Shown: one piece after another, positions 42,263 through 45,602 of the stretch | Layout of the letters: the number at the start of each line of letters is the position of its first letter | Numbering within the stretch: position 1 is the first letter of the stretch | Assembly (NCBI RefSeq): GCF_019396325.1 | Contig: NZ_JAHKRO010000079.1 | Location: 1-45,602, forward strand | Direction: 5' to 3' | Source: Nonomuraea ceibae | Lineage (GTDB): Bacteria; Actinomycetota; Actinomycetes; Streptosporangiales; Streptosporangiaceae | DNA length: 45,602 bases | Position numbers and translations under genes: made by a program | The notes under the pieces: generated by a model | The model's database searches: none | Told to the model about the DNA's origin: nothing | The model's input: the letters and a program-made list of their open reading frames with translations, nothing else

Positions 42263-43693
42263 CTAGGCGACGTCGGGCCGGGTCATCAGCGGTGATCGCA
42301 CGTGCACCTCAAGGCTAGGGCCGGTCAGGGGGACGATGTTCCACGCCGCCACCGCCGTCCGCGCGACGGCGTCCACCACCAGCCTGACCCGGTGCGGCGT
42401 GGTGATGACATAGACGTCGGCGACGAACGTGTCGCCCTGCCAGGCGGCGGACGCCACGACGGGACGGCCGAGCGGCGCGCTCTCCCGCCACCCGCCGTGC
42501 CCGGCCTCGACGACGAGGGAAGCCCCGAGCCGCAGGAGCCACCCGCCGTCCACCGGCTCCGCCGCCACCGTGCTCCCCTCGGGCAGCGGCGACCCCTCGG
42601 CGGAGGCGTCGAGCCGCGCCTCGACCGGACGCCCCGGCTCGGCGGTCCCCGGCACCGGCGCGAACGACAGCCCCCGCAGCCGCGCGGCCAGCTCCTCGTC
42701 GTCCCCGGCGCTGTCGGCGCGGTCCAGGCCGGGCAGCAGGCACTCCCAGATCGCGTCGAGCACGCCCTGCTCCTGGTGGTGGGCGCCGGTCAGGACGACC
42801 ACCAGATCGTGCGACGGGGCGACCACGAACTGCTGCCCGAAGGAGCCGACGCCGTGGAAGCCGTGCGGCGACGTCCAGAACTGGTAGCCGTAACCGTCCA
42901 GGAAGTCGGCGTCCCCCGGCATGTCCTCGGGCGGCAGCGGGTCGGCGTGCCGCCTGGTGGCCAGCTCGATCCAGGCGGCGGGGACGAGCCGCCGGTCCCC
43001 GCGGACGCCGCCGCGCAGCAGCAGCTCGGCGAAGGCGGCGACGGCCTCGGTGGTCAGGTGCAGGCCGTGGAAGCCGAACGCGGCGCCGCTCGCCACCCGG
43101 TCCCACTCGGCGTGATCGACGCCCATCGGCTCGAACAGGCGCTCGTCGAGCAGCTCCGGCAGGCCGAGTCCGGTGACCCGCTCGACCATCCGGGCCAGCA
43201 CGTACGTGGTCGCGTTGTCGTAGGTGTGCCGGGTCCCCTCGGGGTCGGTGAACGGGATGCGCAGGAAGCCCTTCACCAGGTCACCCGGTTCGAGCCGCCA
43301 GGCCTCGCCGAGGCTGTCCGTGCGGTATCCGGCCGTCATGGACAGCAGGTGGTGGACGGTGAGGCGGCGTGCCTGTGCCGAGACGCCCGCCGGGACGTGG
43401 TCGGGCAGCACGTCCACCACCCGATCGTCGAGCGAGAGCAGCCCGTCGGCGATCGCGAGCCCCACGGCGACCGAGGTGAACGACTTGGTCACCGAGTACA
43501 GGAGGTGCGGGCGCCCGGCCGAGTAGGGCGCCCACCAGCCTTCGGCGACGACGTGACCGTGGCGGACGACCATGATCGAGTGGCACTCGACGGACCGCTC
43601 CTCGAGCCGGTCCAGCAGCGCGGCGACGGCGCGCGACGACACCCCCGAGGCGGCCGGCGTCGAGCGCGGCAGCAGTGCGCGGTGAGAAGGCAT
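42263..43693 (-). CDS. serine hydrolase, beta-lactamase (class C-like) family
   Basis: 476 residues. SxxK is seen as LYSVTKSFTS (Ser about residue 70), the YxN motif as TYDNATTYV (about residue 160), and GVGSFGQQFVV is in the place of the KTG-like strand (HxG-type). The first 350 residues are the beta-lactamase fold; the last 110 are a beta-rich extension typical of actinobacterial esterase/D-aminopeptidase-like members. No signal peptide is visible, so it is probably cytoplasmic, with an ester or peptide substrate rather than a beta-lactam. ATG 43693 is the start where homology begins; the frame runs on upstream through AraC antisense. Divergent from the AraC gene. Confidence 0.88.
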   Translation of the reverse strand: MPSHRALLPRSTPAASGVSSRAVAALLDRLEERSVECHSIMVVRHGHVVAEGWWAPYSAGRPHLLYSVTKSFTSVAVGLAIADGLLSLDDRVVDVLPDHVPAGVSAQARRLTVHHLLSMTAGYRTDSLGEAWRLEPGDLVKGFLRIPFTDPEGTRHTYDNATTYVLARMVERVTGLGLPELLDERLFEPMGVDHAEWDRVASGAAFGFHGLHLTTEAVAAFAELLLRGGVRGDRRLVPAAWIELATRRHADPLPPEDMPGDADFLDGYGYQFWTSPHGFHGVGSFGQQFVVAPSHDLVVVLTGAHHQEQGVLDAIWECLLPGLDRADSAGDDEELAARLRGLSFAPVPGTAEPGRPVEARLDASAEGSPLPEGSTVAAEPVDGGWLLRLGASLVVEAGHGGWRESAPLGRPVVASAAWQGDTFVADVYVITTPHRVRLVVDAVARTAVAAWNIVPLTGPSLEVHVRSPLMTRPDVA

Positions 43694-43820
43694 CCCGGCA
43701 CCGTAACAAAGCCGCCGAAACCGCCCCACCGATTTAAGGGCGGGCCCGCACTCGGGCGCGACGTACGCGCCGGGGCCGCGCCCGCCCGGCGTGCCTGCGC
43801 CTGGCCCGTAGCATGGGGGC

Positions 43821-44717
43821 GTGCGGACGTTCATGCACGGGCCGGCGGCGTGGGGGGTCGAGAGCCCGCGGCGGCCCAGCCGGGTGGCCGGCGTCACCAT
43901 GGCCGGGTTCCGCGTCCGTGACCTGGACACGCTCCGGATGGTGCCGCACCCGGCCGTGACGGTGGTCCTGAACTTCGGCGACGGCTCGCCCGTCCTCGAC
44001 GGCGCCCCCGGGCACGGGCGCGGCGGCAGCATCGTCGCCGGGCCCGGCCTCGGTGCCGCGGGCGCGGTCCGGGTGCGCGGGGAGAACGTCGCGTGCGTCC
44101 AGGTGCGCCTGTCCCCGGTGGTCGCGGGCGCGGTCCTGGGTGTCTCCCCGGCCGAGCTCGACGGCGCCGTCGTGCCGCTGGACGACCTGTGGGGCGCGGA
44201 GGCGTCACGCATCCGCGAGCGGCTGGGCGAGGCCGCCTCGTGGCAGGAACGCTTCGCGCTGACGGACGAGCTGCTCGCCCGCCGCGACGGCGCCGGGCCG
44301 CCCGTGGACCCGGAGGTCGCCTGGGCCTGGCACCGGATCGCCGCCGGCCGCGGCCGGGCCCGGGTCGACGGGCTCGCGGCCGAGGTCGGGTGGAGCCGCA
44401 AACGGCTCTGGTCCCGGTTCCGGTCGCAGCTCGGGCTGCCGCCCAAGCAGGCGGCGAAGCTGGTCCGCTTCGACCACGCCGCCCACCGCCTGGTCGCGGG
44501 GGAGAGCCCGGCCCAGGTCGCGGCCGACGCCGGCTACGTCGACCAGTCCCACCTGCACCGCGACGTCCTCGCCTACACCGGGGCCACCCCCGCGACCGTG
44601 GCCGGCGAGGCGTTCCTGGCCGTGGACGACCTCGCCTGGCCCGGCCACGCGGCGCCCCGGCCGCCCGCGCTCACCCGGGCGGCACGACGAGGCCCGCCGG
44701 GTCGAGCGGGGCCTTGA
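43821..44717 (+). CDS. AraC family transcriptional regulator
   Basis: 298 residues. The N-terminal 140 residues are a cupin-like sensor (HPAVTVVLNFGDGSPVL, GENVACVQVRLSPVVAGAVL). The C-terminal AraC domain has a first HTH RVDGLAAEVGWSRKRLWSRF and a second SPAQVAADAGYVDQSHLHRD, followed by the conserved ending YTGATPATVA. GTG 43821 is the likely start. Its last 47 bases overlap the convergent substrate-binding protein gene. It probably regulates the divergent serine hydrolase gene or itself. Confidence 0.9.
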   Translation: MRTFMHGPAAWGVESPRRPSRVAGVTMAGFRVRDLDTLRMVPHPAVTVVLNFGDGSPVLDGAPGHGRGGSIVAGPGLGAAGAVRVRGENVACVQVRLSPVVAGAVLGVSPAELDGAVVPLDDLWGAEASRIRERLGEAASWQERFALTDELLARRDGAGPPVDPEVAWAWHRIAAGRGRARVDGLAAEVGWSRKRLWSRFRSQLGLPPKQAAKLVRFDHAAHRLVAGESPAQVAADAGYVDQSHLHRDVLAYTGATPATVAGEAFLAVDDLAWPGHAAPRPPALTRAARRGPPGRAGP

Positions 44718-45602
44718 GCCACTTCCGCTCGTGCGCCAGGTCCGCCAGCCGCCGCAGCTCCTCCAGGTCCGGCGTGGCGGGATAGACGCCCTGCCTGATC
44801 CGCAGGGCGGCCGGCTCGGTGATGCGGATGTAGTGCGGCAGGATCGCCGCGACCTGCCCGGGGTCCTCCGCGAGCAGGCGGTGCGCCCGGGCGAGCGCGC
44901 GCCGGAACGCGGCCAGCGTGGCCGGGTTGCGCCGCACCCAGTCGTCGCCGGCCATCCACCCGGCCACGTGCAGCCCCGCGAACGCGCCGGTCATCGGGTC
45001 CGCCAGCACCCGCGTACGCCGCTGCGCGACCCCCTGGGAGACGAACGGCTCCACCAGCAGAGCCGCCGCGAACCGGCCCTTCTCCAGCCCGCCGATCAGC
45101 TCGGGCAGCGGGGTCTCCACCAGGACGACGTCGCTCCGCCTCAGCCCGGCGCGCTCCAGCGTGGCCTCCAGCGCCAGCTCCTCGACGCTCCTCAGCCCGG
45201 CGACGCCGATCCTCCTGCCCTTGAGCCCGGCCACGGACCTGATGCGGGACCCGGCACCGACCACGAGCGCGGTGGTCCCCGGCCGCGCCTGGTGGAGGCT
45301 GCCGACGATCTTCAGGGGGTGGCCGTTCTCGGCCGCCATCAGCGTCGCGAGATAGTCGGTCTGCGCGAGGTCCAGATCGCCGGCGCTCACCCGGGGCAGA
45401 CCCGCGGCGGCGGCGGGGATCACGTGCGGCTCCACCGTCAGCCCCTCCTGCCGGAAGAACCCCTTGGCGTTCGCCACGTACAGCGGCGCCGCCGCCGCGC
45501 TCGCCACCACCCCGACCCGGAGCGTGCTCCGCTCGGGCGGGGGCGCCGGCGCGGCGGGCTCCTGCCGCGCGCCGGGCAGCGCGCGGACGCCGACGGTCGC
45601 GG
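44671..45602 (-). CDS. ABC transporter substrate-binding protein (NMT1/SsuA-like), N-terminus outside window
   Basis: The frame is open to the window end, so the signal or lipoprotein peptide is missing; about 310 residues are seen. The visible part starts with a Pro/Ala linker and LRVGVVASAAAAPLYVANAK, then GFFRQEGLTVEPHVI, the standard first lobe of the SsuA/ThiY/NMT1 group. KGRRIGVAGLRSVEELALEA and DVVLVETPLPELIGGLEKGR continue it. It binds a small organic ligand (sulfonate, taurine, pyrimidine precursor or nitrate type) for ABC import; the permease and ATPase would be upstream of the window end. It overlaps the AraC gene tail-to-tail by 47 bases. Confidence 0.88.
   Translation of the reverse strand, partial: ATVGVRALPGARQEPAAPAPPPERSTLRVGVVASAAAAPLYVANAKGFFRQEGLTVEPHVIPAAAAGLPRVSAGDLDLAQTDYLATLMAAENGHPLKIVGSLHQARPGTTALVVGAGSRIRSVAGLKGRRIGVAGLRSVEELALEATLERAGLRRSDVVLVETPLPELIGGLEKGRFAAALLVEPFVSQGVAQRRTRVLADPMTGAFAGLHVAGWMAGDDWVRRNPATLAAFRRALARAHRLLAEDPGQVAAILPHYIRITEPAALRIRQGVYPATPDLEELRRLADLAHERKWLKAPLDPAGLVVPPG

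Overview
The window is chromosomal DNA of a high-GC actinomycete. Third codon positions are almost all G or C, GTG and TTG starts are common, and gene content (many TetR/AraC/ArsR/PadR regulator-transporter pairs, a membrane-anchored Ser/Thr kinase, universal stress proteins, a cytochrome P450) is typical. My guess is Streptosporangiaceae (Nonomuraea-like) or a close relative; the window has no rRNA, tRNA or ribosomal protein to prove it. I saw no IS element, prophage, CRISPR array or tRNA.

Layout. 1-1700: partial GNAT acetyltransferase, a VOC protein, and a TetR gene whose reading frame appears broken near its start. 1707-8482: MFS exporter divergent from a GATase1/AraC regulator; ArsR-type (DUF5937) regulator divergent from a second MFS exporter; alanine/glycine:cation symporter; TetR. 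8479-14438: DHA2-type MFS exporter with a TetR-like operator matching the one before the adjacent TetR gene; a small unknown protein; a membrane protein coupled to a small degenerate HATPase-like protein; then a histidine kinase/response regulator pair. 14454-19528: SDR divergent from TetR; then a PadR/ABC ATPase/FtsX-like permease operon. 19648-25406: a short TTA-containing ORF coupled to a P450, and convergent to it a TetR plus heterodimeric ABC exporter operon with one degenerate nucleotide site. 25542-29267: small secreted protein behind a perfect 21-bp palindrome; phosphate acetyltransferase (pta) and acetate kinase (ackA), which here are convergent rather than an operon.

29316-38625 is the most interesting part: seven genes on the minus strand, closely spaced or overlapping, preceded by a good promoter (-35 TTGACT, 17 bp, -10 TTATGT at 38900-38928). 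In transcription order: RidA-family protein, two divergent EPSP-synthase-fold proteins, class-B asparagine synthase, ATP-grasp ligase, OPT-family transporter, MFS transporter. The two EPSPS-like proteins have lost different active-site residues: one lacks PEP-binding positions, the other lacks the catalytic Asp and Glu. With two amide/peptide-type ligases and two transporters this looks like a small biosynthetic pathway that I cannot match to a described one.

39338-45602: tandem-USP protein coupled to a flavodoxin-like protein, multipass Ser/Thr kinase, serine beta-lactamase-like hydrolase divergent from an AraC regulator, and the 3' part of an ABC substrate-binding protein gene running off the window end. 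The 712-base gap 38626-39337 holds the cluster promoter and leader, and one possible small ORF.
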